DNA of 64,000 nucleotides from Cryptomeria japonica (GCF_030272615.1 NC_081412.1:138510747-138574746), one strand, 5' to 3'; shown: positions 1 to 11,320, counted from the first letter of the stretch. Program-made: numbers and translations. The notes: generated by a model not told the origin, from the letters alone.

Positions 1-540
1 AAGGATTGCATTTCAGCTTTGGCCTTCAATGCCATGATGCTACGCATCCATTTTGCTAAATAAAAATAAAGGTTCTCACCTACAAAGTGCATTACTGAAA
101 GCAAGTTTTTCTTCAACTGTCCTTTGTCTCATTCATTTCTTCTTACTAACACTTCTTCCATCTGGTCGGATAGTCAGTTCGGTCTAGTGCTCTGATCTCC
201 AAACATACATATTGCGTCCTGCATCCATTTGGTTAGTACACTTGCATTACATCAAGCATCACATCAAGCATTTTATCCATTTCATATTATAAATGCATCA
301 ACAATACAAAAAAATATATCCATACATGTTCCACAATTCATACATCAACAGTGCATAAGGCATCCATACATGGAAAATAACATAAATCATTTGCATCTCA
401 TCATATCGATGCATTTCATATCACATATCATAATAATATCGGAGTACAAAATTGGACTATCTGTCCTAAGTATGGAGCACAGGCTGACCACAACATGTCA
501 AACTACATAATGTCCACTGTCTGTCATAAGGAGCACGTGC
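1..540. other. Non-coding A/T/C-rich stretch downstream of the antisense PMD frame
   Basis: No convincing reading frame. From about 225 the plus strand is rich in CAT/CATA words (catacat, catatca). A stretch of very similar texture lies at about 18780-19060, in the same position relative to the second PMD remnant. I therefore read it as the 3' flank of the antisense PMD transcription unit inside a Gypsy-like element. That is inference from position and composition only. Confidence 0.4.
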
Positions 541-824
541 CTCTGTCACTGGGTGCTCCCTCTATCCTCCTCATCCCTGCCATGTCTCGCGGATGATGTC
601 CCTCCTAGTCCTGGCTGTGGTGGTCTCACAGGTCCACTCACCCCCATGCTGCTCAATGACCTTCGAGAGCATGACCTGCTCTCTGTCCTCGATCGTGCCC
701 GATATGAAGGCACTCTCTACTCTGGTGGAACAGCACCCTCATATAGTGTCCTCCAATACAGTCTCTCCTCTCCGGTCTCTACCAGCATCTATGCCATCTC
801 CCGTGCACTGGCATCCCTAATGGA

Positions 825-2340
825 CCCAATGAACTCAGTGACTCTCTGTCCTCAAGATGGCATTTTGTCTCTCCAATGTTGCAATATAATCCTGCTGGCT
901 CGCTATGGTAGCCCTGCACGTATCCATCTCCTCTGTCCTAGCTGTCCCAGGCTCTATAGGAATATCCTACAATGTCTCCTGATCAGCTGAGTCTGGCTCA
1001 TCATAATCCTCCCCACCATCCTCTCCGACCCCATCATCATCATTCCCCTCATCCTCATCCTCATCCTCGTCCTCGTCCTCGTCCTCATCCTCATCATCTC
1101 CCTCCTCTCATGTGAGTGGGAAGTCCTCCTGTCTCCTCGGTACTGGAATATCTGGATCTGTCAATGGCACTAGCTATCGTGGTGCAAACCATATCTCATA
1201 CTTCTCTGTCATCCCAGCATCTACCACATCTGACCTCCACTCCCACTGTCTTTGTTGTAGCTATGCAAAGTCGGCATAGGCTATGTGTGGCTGAATCATA
1301 CTCCCCCACTGACTCGTCTCTCTGTGAGATCGGGCAAAGCATGCAGTCCTCCTAGGTACATCCTGTCGCTCTCCAAACTGTCGCCTGACTCTCTCTGGCA
1401 GGTACAACTCAATCACTCTCTGGCAGTTCACTGGTTGCCCAATCAGGTACCTCTCCTGTCTGAAATATGGTAACTCCTCATGATCATCTGACCATCCGGG
1501 GCAATCTCGATATGGCCTCCATATGAACTCTGTCAGTCTGTCTAGCTCATGTCGCCAGTATAATATGTATCCAAATGGACCCTGTCTCAGTGCTCCACCA
1601 TAGCTATACACATATGGTCGGTGTGGTACAACCTGTCTATCTATAATCGGCCGACATATGGCAATATGCTCAAATGCCCATACCTGAAGCAATGTAACTC
1701 CACAGCTTAATGTCTGCACTCCCTGATACGCTATCTGATGCAGCTGAAAATAGAGCATCGCTAGTACACATGGTCCCCATGCATACATTGTCCCCTCTAT
1801 CACCATCCGCTCTAGCACTCTTCCCCATCCAATAGGGAATCCATGTCCTCGTCTATCTCCTGCTAGAAGACATGCTATCACAACTGCTATCACTACATAT
1901 CATTGGTCATACTCGGCAGCCATAGTCTCCTAGCGAATCTCCCTCTCAACAATGTCCAGATCATTTGTGTCACACTCAAATAGCCTGCATAACACATCTC
2001 TACCTTTCACTGGGTCGTACTCTATCATCTCCCCATGTATCGAAATGCAGAGGATGCGCCATACATCCTCTAGAGTCACCATCGCCTCTCCAGTCGCCAA
2101 ATGGAATGAGGAAGTCTGCGAATGCCATCGCTCTGCCAATGCGGTAAGCAATCCTATGTTTGCCCTAATCTCGGGCATGTATGTGATATAATATATCCCC
2201 AGTCCTACTAATGTGTCTCTCTTTGTGCTCCTGAGTCTATGTCGTAGCATGAAACAGTCTGGTCGATTCTCCCGCGTGATCAACGGATACTGTCGACTCT
2301 GCATCACAATCGGGGCATCATTTTGTCAGTTTTTAGGGTT
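825..2340 (-). pseudogene. Plant mobile domain (PMD) protein remnant, copy 1, antisense to the host Gypsy element
   Basis: One minus-strand frame runs from about 2307 down to about 970 with no frameshift I can find, broken only by TAG/TGA codons (near 1930, 1905, 1261, 1170, 1110 and 967). The first segment reads ALAERWHSQTSSFHLATGE and then VTLEDVWRILCI, the W...F..GE.xxTLEDV signature of PMD (Pfam PF10536, the domain of Arabidopsis MAIN and MAIL1 and of several plant transposons). The second segment keeps GHGFPIGW, VWAFEHIAI and YILYWRHELDRLTEFIWRPY. The tail is a run of Asp/Glu (1022-1104), then a short coiled-coil-like stretch ending near 840. The frame lies antisense to, and about 800 bp upstream of, the PPT and LTR at 3111-3125. 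An antisense frame between pol and the 3' LTR is known in Tat-lineage Gypsy elements (Grande, Retand); that this one is PMD-coding is my reading. A decayed host gene is possible, but the second copy in the same setting argues for an element gene. Confidence 0.7.
1022..1104 (-). repeat. (GAGGAY)n microsatellite coding an Asp/Glu-rich tail
   Basis: Plus strand is a run of cctcat/cctcgt words. On the minus strand, in the PMD frame, it reads alternating E and D, then GNDDDGVGEDGGEDYDEPD. The reading frame is kept through the repeat, which suggests it was once translated as an acidic C-terminal tail. Confidence 0.65.
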
Positions 2341-3110
2341 TTCTCCTACGGGTTGCATTTCCTCATTTTCATGTCCAATCAGGGTGTTTTTCATCTACAT
2401 TGGCCTATCCCACCCTTGTCCCCCCTTTTCAAGTCATTTGCATGCAATTTTGAGTTAAAATTGAGTCATTCATGCACTCTTGCGCCTGTGTCTTCTAACC
2501 TGCGCCTGTGTTAGGTGACCTACGCCCGTGTCTTCCTACACAAGCACAGAACTACCTACACAAGCACAGAACTAGATGACACAAGTGCATAGGTCATCTT
2601 TTTCATCCCCCGTGGGCCCCGCAATGTCCCGTAAGCCATCAAAATTCATGAAATTCAAAACATGGGTTTTCGAGATACATACCGCTGCTCCTGCATCGTC
2701 CGATCATCTGAATGTGTGTACACATTCTCCAAGATGATCCACCACTGGAATGTTCGCCATCTATCTGCAAGTGTCCTTGTCCAGAGCAACAAATCCTCCT
2801 CTTTAGCTAGTGCAAATGAGCAATTTTCACCCTCTTGGTCTCATTTATAGCTTTTTGTCATTGCATAGATGGACGTGCATCCTCTCCATCTTGTGTTGGT
2901 CGCAGTCTTTTGTGTCGTCAATTGATTGTCCTTCATGCATCCGATCTCCGATTGTCAGTCCGTTCGATCCTATCATTTTTATCGATCAATTGGCCTCTTT
3001 TCCGCCTGTTTCCGTCCAATTCCTCGAGGGGGCATGCATATGTCATTGTCAGTTGTCTGGGGCATTTTAGTTATTGTTCTTTGAAACAACGCTTAAAATT
3101 GCATTGTCTC
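2341..3110. other. Non-coding spacer between antisense PMD frame and PPT
   Basis: No supported gene. It holds a run of GCGCCTGTGT-like words (2483-2535) and a perfect 20-bp direct repeat (below). It ends at the PPT. It would be the region between the antisense gene and the 3' LTR of the Gypsy-like element. Confidence 0.45.
2535..2574. repeat. Perfect 20-bp tandem duplication
   Basis: Two adjacent identical copies of CCTACACAAGCACAGAACTA. Confidence 0.9.
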
Positions 3111-3124
3111 AAAGAGGGGCAAAA
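3111..3124 (+). promoter_or_regulatory. Polypurine tract of Gypsy-like element, copy 1
   Basis: AAAGAGGGGCAAAA directly precedes TGTAGACACC. An almost identical tract (AAAGAGGGGTAAAA) precedes TATAGATACC at 28639-28652. A purine run immediately 5' of a TG-starting repeat is the plus-strand priming site of an LTR retroelement. Confidence 0.7.
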
Positions 3125-3377
3125 TGTAGACACCTAAAAATGGTCAACGCTTGCGAGGTCATACTTGAACATTTGCGCATTGCCTCATTTTAGGTTTTTG
3201 CGTCGCATTAACATTTCTCCTATGATTCGCACTTGGTCTTTATCATTTGTGAGAATTGAGTCATTCTTCTACATTCTTCATTCATCTCGCATTTGAATTT
3301 GGTCTTGTCGACAACATTATCCAATCATGATTTTGATCGAACTTATCTTGTTGCATCAATGTGCATGCTAATTTGTC

Positions 3378-3800
3378 ATCATTTTGGACATCGTCAATCC
3401 TAATTAGGGTTTTGTCCTCCTATCAATCTTGTGATCAATTTGTCATCAATCGTTGCTCTCTTATCAATCTTATCATTTTGGACATCGTCAATCCTAATTA
3501 GGGTTTTGTCCTCTTTTCAATCTTATCATCTGGCGATCGGTTTATCAATCTTGTCGTTTTATGATCGATTTGTCATCGATCGTTGTCATGTTCGATCTTG
3601 TCATTCGCGATCGATTTATCATCGATCGTGGTCATTTTCAATCCTATCGTTTTGCAATATATTCTGTCATCGATCGTTGTCCTCTTATCAATTTTGTCAT
3701 TTTGCGACCGATTTGTCATCGATCGTTGTCTATCTCAATTATGTCAATTTGGATCAATTTGTCATTGTTCCTCGTCAATTGTCGCATTTTCTTAATCAAA
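3378..3800. repeat. ~47-bp tandem array rich in GATCGAT, inside the LTR
   Basis: The block ATCATTTTGGACATCG recurs exactly 94 bp apart (3378, 3472). GATCGATTTGTCATCGATCG recurs at 3563, at 3609 (one change) and as a GACCGATTTG variant at 3706, spacings 46 and 97. This fits a 47-bp unit and its multiples, about nine degenerate units. ORFs running through it are repeat artefacts. Confidence 0.7.
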
Positions 3801-4164
3801 TCATTTTGTCGCACTGGTCATTTATCAATTCAAAATCATGACATTAATTATCTTACATCAAGACCTAATTGTCATCCTTGCATTTCTAATTCATCTTCCA
3901 AGGTTTTATGATTTATTCATTTAATCTTGTTTGGCATTTTCCCTCTAGGTTAAATAATTTATTTATTTATCCTAAGTCTTCTTGTCACAATTAAATGTTT
4001 ATTTAATTGGCTAATTAATTCCTCCTATTTTTGTAAATTAATTAATGAATGAGAAATTATTAATTAATTTACCTAATTTGCATCAATTTCCTAATTTCCA
4101 AGTCATCATTTCTAACTTAATTTTCTAATTTCTCCTAAATTCCTAAATGTCTATTTCTATTTCA

Positions 4165-4300
4165 AAATCTTGTCATAAATTCTTGACATAGAAATTTGTC
4201 ATAGAATTTGTCATAAATTGTCATAAATTCTTGACATAGAAATTTGTCATGAATTGTCATAAGCCTTGCATAGCAATTTGTCATAGATATGTCATAATTT
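4165..4300. repeat. Short-word repeat TTGTCATA(A/G)A within the LTR
   Basis: TTGTCATAAATT, CTTGACATAGAAATTTGTCA and related words recur about every 15-50 bp, including CTTGACATAGAAATTTGTCA at about 4182 and 4234. Irregular spacing, no coding potential. Confidence 0.6.
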
Positions 4301-4745
4301 TGCTATTCTTGATTTGAATTTCCATTCGAATCACTATCATGCTAATTTGTTCATTTCTTCAATTTCTCTATAAATTGGATGATTTTCTTCAATCAATCCC
4401 TGGATTCTTAGCCGCTAATTCCGATCAGACTATCGAACTTATGCTTCTAGTACTCTTGAGCTTTTCATCAAAGTCAATCTTGCTTTCAATTGTATGTGCA
4501 CTTGTAGGTGAGATCCACAAATTCATTTGAAGAGGAAAGAAGAACAATGGAGCCGCATGGAAGGAGCATTCAAATCGTCATCCAGTTTGCATAATCTTTG
4601 CTTTTGAATGCTTTGTTTTTATGTCTCTATTGAATGTGTTTTAGGATAGGTTCATTGCAATGAGTGCTCTTATGATTGAGTTATCATGTCTAGTGGTTTG
4701 ATTGATCTACTTATCTTGTGATGATTCCTAATTTCTATGCTACAC

Positions 4746-6113
4746 TATCAACTAGAAAAAATTGAAGAAGGTCCCTCTGATGAGCCCTTGAATATCATCC
4801 ACCTCAAAATATTTTGCCTAAATTTTCAATATATCCCAAATCTTCAAAAATAAAAAATAATAAAATAATAAAAAAATGTAAAAAATCCCTCAAAAAAATA
4901 AAATGATAAAAACATATAAAAATAAAAGAAAACTAAGTTCATCCATTAGTGAAAACTACTTTGTGATGCTATGGGCAAGTACCATGGTGAAAACCTATTT
5001 ACAAGTTCCATGTGTGGTTCACTAGATCCACCATCTATCTTGGACACCATTCACCCCCATTACCCAGTTGCTATCCCATCTTTTTGTCATTTCTTCCATG
5101 TTTTCTCATCTACATAACAAATATTTATCACCTTAACATGACATTCATTTCATAGAGCACTACCCATTTGTGTAGTTCTTTGCTTCTCCTTTACACAATC
5201 ACTCCATAACAAAACATTTTCATCTTCTCCTCCATCTCCTATTATGTCTTCCTAAGATGATGAAGCTAATCCTAATCATGAATAAAAATCCATCCCATCA
5301 CACTAAGCTTGCTTTCATCCCTTAGTCAACATGACAATTCCTCACCATTCATCTTATTATCATCATTGTTCCTATCAAGATGTATTCTTCCCATGAATAG
5401 TATTTTAATCCAATCTTTGTCCTACCTCTGGGCAAGAAATGTCTGTTGGCCAAAGAATCATTTGCGTGTGTTGATCTCTTGTTATGGTTCCATCTATTGT
5501 TCCATGATTATACTTACTCTAGACCATCTCATTCTTTTTATATCTTGGTGTGTGGGGATGGGTGAATAATGGGGCATGGTTTGTGTTGAATCGCATGTTG
5601 TTGGTTTTCTTATGCATGGTCCAACAAGTCTCACTAAAAATATGAATATGTAGGTATGGCCATAGTGTTTCCCCTTTGCATATAACCATCAAGTCCTATT
5701 AAGGGCTTATGTGTACAAGGATATCATTGTACCCTCATACCTCATATATACCATCATAGTTATATATGAAATTGCATCCATAAGATAACCTTTTATTTTA
5801 GAGTCTAGTCCATGCATAGGGAAAATCATTGTATCTTGGCTTTTATAACTAGTGGTGCTAATATACTTTTGCAATATCAAAACTATGATCACTCTCCACG
5901 TAAATGCAAAACAATTCCATAATCAATTATAACTATTCCATCCAATCACTCTCATTATGCAGCTTTCATAAGCCTCCCATCCAACCTATTCCGTTCATCT
6001 CTCTTGAGGCTCCAATTTATTCCTAGCCACCCTCCCCTTTCTTCCTAGTCCTATGTACTATGGTTTGGCACACACAAAATCAACACATTTTGACCACCTA
6101 CACACATGCACTC
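4746..6113. other. Non-coding stretch between the copy-1 LTR and E1
   Basis: No supported gene. It holds A-rich sequence (4840-4930, many AAAATAA words) and C/T-rich sequence to 6113. It probably belongs to the second Gypsy-like element into which E1, E2 and E3 inserted, since the sequence after E1 (13802-14473) has the same texture. No pol motif was found. Confidence 0.35.
6109..6113. repeat. Target-site duplication of E1, left
   Basis: CACTC immediately before the TGATAAATAC element end. It matches CACTC at 13797-13801, immediately after the other element end. Confidence 0.85.
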
Positions 6114-7244
6114 TGATAAATACTAAGAGGGGGGTTGAATCAGTATGCCAAAAATCTTTGTACTTAAACACTTTGCTAGACTAACAGTAAACCAGTAAAA
6201 TAGTTTAGTAGACCAACCGGTTAGCACACATGCAAACCAAATAGAAAAAAATGCATTCACCCACATAAGCACAAACACCATAACACAAGATATTTTGACA
6301 TGGAAACCCAAATGGGAAAAACCACAGTGAGATGGAACTCACAAGTAACTATCTGTAGAATAGGAACCAAAGCAGTTAACGTCATACAATGTTCTTTACC
6401 ATAACAGATCCTGTTAGGAATCTCAATCTCTATAAGGAGATAAGTCTGATTAAAGACTACCTTGCTAGAGGATTTTAGATCCATAGATGTGAACCACCTT
6501 GTTAGAGGATTTACAAAAGGCTTTTTGGGCCTACCCAGATAAGGGCTTCAGACTTGTCGAAGATGTGAGTAATCAACAAGTGAGTGATCTAGCTAATAGC
6601 ACGGATTGCTTGGTTAGATCCTTTATCGCTCATTCCTAATGCATTCCAGCATTACTTCAGTCTTCTACACATTCATACTCTCTTTCACTCATCAACCACC
6701 TTAAACCCTAGCAACAACATCAACAACATAAAACCCTAGACATGATATCCTTATAAAGGAATCTGATTTCATGTCGGTCCAATAGGATTACAATACAATT
6801 TCCTAGGTTCAATGCATCTAGACATATTCTATAACACGACACAAAAAGCATCGTTAAAGTGTCAGCACTATCAAACAATCGGTGGATGGTAACCCATCAC
6901 AAAATGTCAGTTGGTAACTCATCACAAAGTATTACCGGTTCATACAAAATACTGGTTCAAGCAAAATACCAGTTGCTGGTTTAACAAAAATGAAGACTGG
7001 GAAATATTTGTTCTGCCACTTTGATCCTTTGTATTGCTTGAGATCCTCAAACTACTTGGGGTCAACATACCGCTTTAGATTGGTAATCACTTTCTACAAA
7101 ACACCAATAGTCTAAGGACTATAATGCATCATACCGGTTGGAACAACTACCGGTTGAGCTTTAACTTATACATACAAAAGTGATCTCAATGCAAGTGTGT
7201 GTCCATCAATGACAATCACAACATAATCATTAAAAATGCCAACA
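6114..7244 (-). repeat. E1 3' LTR
   Basis: 1131 bp, direct repeat of 12649-13796. On the minus strand it starts TGTTGGCATTTTTAATG after the PPT and ends ATTTATCA before the TSD. Carries the conserved motif GGGAAAAACCACAGTGAG (6314) and many ACCGGT-like words (6900-7160). Confidence 0.9.
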
Positions 7245-7257
7245 ATCTCCCCCTTTG
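7245..7257 (-). promoter_or_regulatory. E1 polypurine tract
   Basis: Minus strand reads CCAAAGGGGGAGAT then the LTR start TGTTGG. The preceding TGTTGCCATCAATGCC is shared with E2, E4 and E5. Confidence 0.85.
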
Positions 7258-7549
7258 GCATTGATGGCAACACTTAGGAAATTTTGACATCTAAGTGTTT
7301 TACAACAAAAATATGCGAGAATCAAAATTACTCCCCCTAAGCATATACACTATCCCTTTTGCAGAAAATATAATGTATACTACTTCTTAATAGAAATAAC
7401 ATGAAAGTATACATCAAAACATTCAAAATTTATACTTCTCTCCCTTTGCAAACAATGACAACAAAATATTACAGACTAACCCCTGTTTCATTAGTATTAA
7501 AAGAATAAGAGTTTATGACAATAAGGAATAAAACTTGTCAAAAATTGAT

Positions 7550-9400
7550 TTAAATTCCTACAAAAAATTGTTTCATAGATAAGGACCAGGACTCAAGTAG
7601 GGAAGTAGCCACTTCCTTCTTTGTCTGCATCTGGGAGACCTGCTCTTCCATGGCATCTATTGTGCTCATCTCCTGAGTCACTGTTAAAGAATCTAGATTG
7701 AGATAACATTTCTGAAGGATCTGTAGGCATGGGAGTAGAACCAGTTGGAGTTCCTGCAAATCTCAAGTCCGGTTGCTTATTTCCAACTCTATTTTGGTAG
7801 ACTGGATATGAAACCGGTGAACGGTTTGCCCATAAGTTGTAAAAGAGTCATATGGCAGCTTAAAGGTACTCATATATAACTACAAGTCAGTTTGAAGCTT
7901 TTGCTTCTGTACAAGCACATCGTCATAGAAGAGATGGGGTTGGCAAATCTTACTCAGTAGTAGATTCCCCTCATATAGAGCATTCCTTATATCTTTTTGT
8001 GCTTTTTGTAGTTCGAACCAGAGCTCATTAAGCTTCTTCACCAGGGCAATGTTGAGAGCCTTTTGATGCTCTTTCTTGGCATTTGCCTCTACTACCTCTT
8101 CTAGGCTCTGCACCTGATCATCCACTACTGTGCATAGGAGCTTCAATTGTGCCAATGATGAGTTAGTACTGGGGAGGTTTTTTGCCGAGTAACAAACCGG
8201 TCAGAGTGTCCACCACAACTTGGATCACATCTTCCTTCTTCTTCCTCCTTAACACCTCAAGGCATTCTTGAGCATCCTTGATGCTCTATAGCAACTCCAT
8301 TTCACTTGCAGATTGGAGGTCAATAAGACTGGTGAGGTTAGCTGGTTTGGCTTGACTATCGGTTGCCTTTGGAGTCTCCATTTGTGTGCTCTTTGCCGCT
8401 TCTACTTCCTTGTCCTCCTCTGCCTTCTTCTTCTCTGCTTCTTTTCTCTTTTCTTCTTCCTTATCCTCCTCTACCTTCTTCTTCTCTACTTCCTTCCTCT
8501 TCTCCTCTTCCTTTTCTTCCCCTTCCTTCTTCTTTTCTACTTCCTTTCTCTTCTCCTCTTCCTTCTTCTTTTCTGCTTCCTTTCTCTTCTCCTCTTCCTT
8601 TCTTTTCTTCTCATCCTCTTTTCTCTTTTCTTCCTATTTCCATTTCTCCTCATCTTCTTCCTTTTTCTTCTTCTCTTGCTTATCCTCTTCTTCTTTCTTC
8701 TTCTTTGCATCTTCTTGTTTCTTTTTCTCATCATCCACTTCTCTTCTTTTCTTTTCATCCTCTTTTCTTTGTTCCTCCTGTTTCCTTTTCTCCTCATCTT
8801 CTTCCTTTTTCTTCTTCTCCACCTGTTTCTTTGCTATCTCTTCTTGTTTGTCCTCTGCTTGCTTTTCAACCTGTTCAGCCTACTTCTCTTGTCCTGTTGC
8901 TTAAGATGGTGTGTCCTGCGCAACATCTTCTACATCTAGATCTTCAACATCAATAGTGTTTGTAGGTTCAACAACCAGGTTTCCTTCAATATCAAACACT
9001 TCATCCAGTTTTTTAATTGCCGATTCTTGCTCAGACTTCTTGTTGGCTTCAGCCACTCGATGCATCTTAAGAGCTTCTAGAGCAAGAGTGTGTGTATTCT
9101 TGAGCACTTCTTGACCTTTTCTTTCTAGTAACAAGAGTCTTCTTTTTCTCATGAAGAAGAGGCCTTTGTATTTATTCATAACTTCAAACAGTTCTAAATT
9201 TGATACATCAGGAAAATGTTGAGAAAAAACTTTCTCTCTCATTTCCTGTTCCTTCTTTATGGCAATGCACCATTTATTGTCTAAGGAATTATACAAAGAA
9301 TCCGGTGTCTCAGATCTAATTTCTGAAGGCGATCGATCATTAACACATAATTACTTAATTATTTCTTGTTCAACTACTTCTTTTTCATCATCATTGAAAT
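7550..9400 (-). pseudogene. E1 second frame, C-terminal part: K/E-rich coiled coil, function unknown
   Basis: Continues the unknown E1 frame after a frameshift between about 9500 and 9297. It reads LNDLINCLYDFNDDEKEVVE, a stop, then a helical stretch with NKYKGLFFMRKRRLLLLER and VFDIEGNLVVEP. A block of about 150 residues (8822-8400) follows that is almost only K, E, R, D and Q. The last part (8155-7550) is again helical, with ELWFELQKAQKDIRNALYEG. Stops at several places, so not functional. I do not recognise the family. The charged block could be an alpha-helical rod. The last part resembles in spacing the C-terminal frames of E2 and of the 56.6-59.0 kb element. Confidence 0.55.
8400..8830 (-). 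repeat. Low-complexity CTT-rich tract (Lys/Glu codons on minus strand)
   Basis: Plus strand is a pyrimidine-rich run of ttctt/cctct words. On the minus strand it codes KKEEEKRKE-type repeats inside the E1 second frame. The plus-strand Leu/Ser/Phe ORFs over it are shadows. Confidence 0.75.
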
Positions 9401-9499
9401 CATACAAACAATTAATCAAATCATTCAACATTTTTCCCCTAATATTTGTTATAGTTCTTTGACAATGTGTCAAAGGTTTGTAGGAGGAGATGTCAATAT

Positions 9500-10873
9500 T
9501 TACCGGTGCTGATGATGTTGGTTCATTCTTTGTTTTTTTTTTGCTTGTCTTGTTTTCTTAGGCTTTTCCTCAGACACAGTTTCTTCTGAGTCCAATGAGT
9601 TATTCCTTGTTTTCCTCTTTCTCTCAAAGACTTTGGCAGGTGCCGCTATCGGTTTCTTCTTTGTAGGTGACCACTTGGTCACTTTGGGACTGGTTGTAGT
9701 AACCAGTGTTGATGCCAAAGGCATTGCCTTTCCTTTCTTTTCAGGAGGTTCTACAATTGGTGCAACCCTTTCCAAATAGGTGTCAATTCTCTTTGCCTTA
9801 GGATCAAGAGGTGAGGCGATTAAGGTAGAAGCATACCCATCCAGCATATCATACATCACCTCATAGCCCATAGGCTCTACTTCTTCCTGTCTGGGCTCAA
9901 CGACCTCCATTATGCATTCATCCACATTGATGACAAAGCAAATATCCTCTTCATATTTTTTGACAATATCATTGGATATCCTCATCCTCAGACTCATCTT
10001 GCTTTTGAACTCATCAAAGTACTTGTTCAGAACTTCAGGATAGCCGATTCCAACTGCTTGCAGGCTTTCTTTGATCTGCTTAGTAACTGGTTGGTCCGCA
10101 TACCACTGAATATCTCCCAGTCCAGGGAAGAAACCTTGGAAGTAGAAAAATAATCCTACTAGAAGTTGTCCAAACTTGAATTTTAATGCATTATCCTATT
10201 TGATTGATTTAAGATTCAATAGGAGTTGCCTTTGCATACCGGTGCAGAGGTCAAATGATGCATCTTCAATGATCATCTGGTAAGTGATATTTACCGATGT
10301 AGCAGATACAAATTTAATTCTATTGGCAGAGAACATTCGGTATCCAATCACCATGCACGCATATTTCACGAGGTCATCCTTGATGGAATTAATAGTCATT
10401 CCTTGTGAGTCGCTCACTAAACCGGTGAGCTTGGTCATTTCAATCTTGATGATCTTCTTTAGGGCTGGCACTTCACCAACATTGTAGAAACCTATGATGA
10501 CATGAATAGCTTGTGGCATGATATCATGTGTTCTCTCCAGGTACATCTTGTCACCATGAACTCTACTCAAAATGATTCTAATGTGGTCATCTGTGAAATC
10601 CTCTAGGAAGTAAACCACATTGTGAATTTTCTTCTTCTCTAGAATGCTATACTCTAGTTTAATGTTTTTATCTTTCCCATAGAATAGACCTTGCTACAAG
10701 TGGATTGCTAGAGACCCTAGGTCTTTAATTTTATAGTCTATATAATCAGATATTCCTTCTTCCACTATTACTCCAGCAGGAACTTGTGACAGGGCATTGT
10801 ATTTGGACTTGCGTTGAATGAATCTTACTAAATCGACAGATGCACTAGAGCTAGTATGAGATGTGGAAGCCAT
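9500..10873 (-). pseudogene. E1 second frame, N-terminal part: unknown protein
   Basis: One continuous minus frame of 458 codons from ATG at 10873 (MASTSHTSSSASVDLVRFIQ), interrupted only by TAG near 10694 and 10196. It includes YFLEDFTDDHIRIILSRVHG, YLERTHDIMPQAIHVIIGFY, LTGLVSDSQGM, FKFGQLLVGLFFYFQGF and a Lys/Pro-rich end. No RT (xxDD), integrase (D,D35E) or protease (DSG) motif is present. It lies downstream of the zinc-knuckle frame where pol would be in an autonomous element. I cannot name it. Comparison with other plant 'transposon protein' domains would decide. Because the frame is kept over 1.37 kb it was probably real coding sequence in the active element. Confidence 0.6.
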
Positions 10874-11320
10874 GATAAAAATAGAAAACTTGAGAAATAC
10901 CTTTCAAAAATTGAGAATTTAGGGCTTTCAAATTCTACTTAGCCTCACACTTTGTCAGTTGCAGAATCACCTTTTTGCGTTCTTCTCTTGACCGTTTGTA
11001 ATTTGCTTCTGAATTTCCTTTTCAAGGTTTCTAAATTTCTCTGAATCGCAGCACAAATCACTTTTTTGCTGCTCTGCACTTGAAAACCTTCTTTGCTTCA
11101 AAAAATGATAGTGAGAAATGATTTGAAAATTCCTTTTAAACATATTCCTCACCAACCATAATTAATGCTCCACCATTAGGGCTTAAACCCTAATTTTCCT
11201 TTTATCATTTCTAGTCTTCCGCCAAATGATAGGTATCACATACTTGTTAAGGTCTTTTACCGGTGTAAATTGGGGGTTTGAAACATTTCGTTGTTTGCTC
11301 CCCCTAAGCTTTTCTGATGC

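Larger units (their letters stand above)
3125..4745 (+). mobile_element. LTR of Gypsy-like element, copy 1 (3' LTR, end approximate)
   Basis: Starts TGTAGACACCTAAAAATGG just after the PPT and probably ends near GCTACA (~4745), giving TGTA...TACA ends. About 1.6 kb, no coding capacity. The first half carries a ~47-bp tandem array, the second half TTGTCATA-word repeats and TTAATTAA-rich DNA. The 5' partner LTR lies outside the window, so the right end is uncertain and no TSD can be checked. Confidence 0.55.

Noticed and set aside
553-990. Plus-strand ORF of 145 codons over the PMD tail
   Set aside because: It is the complement of the minus-strand PMD downstream region, with Ser/Leu/Pro-rich low-complexity composition and no domain.
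3431-3911. Overlapping plus-strand ORFs with repeated SIVxLLSILSF words
   Set aside because: They arise from the 47-bp tandem array; three frames are open over the same DNA.
4840-4930. Poly-A-like tail of a LINE or SINE
   Set aside because: A-rich with interspersed T; no upstream RT, no internal promoter boxes and no TSD seen.
8313-8956. Long plus-strand Leu/Phe/Ser-rich ORFs that look like membrane proteins
   Set aside because: They are the complement of the Lys/Glu-rich tract of E1; the pyrimidine-rich strand opens several frames at once.
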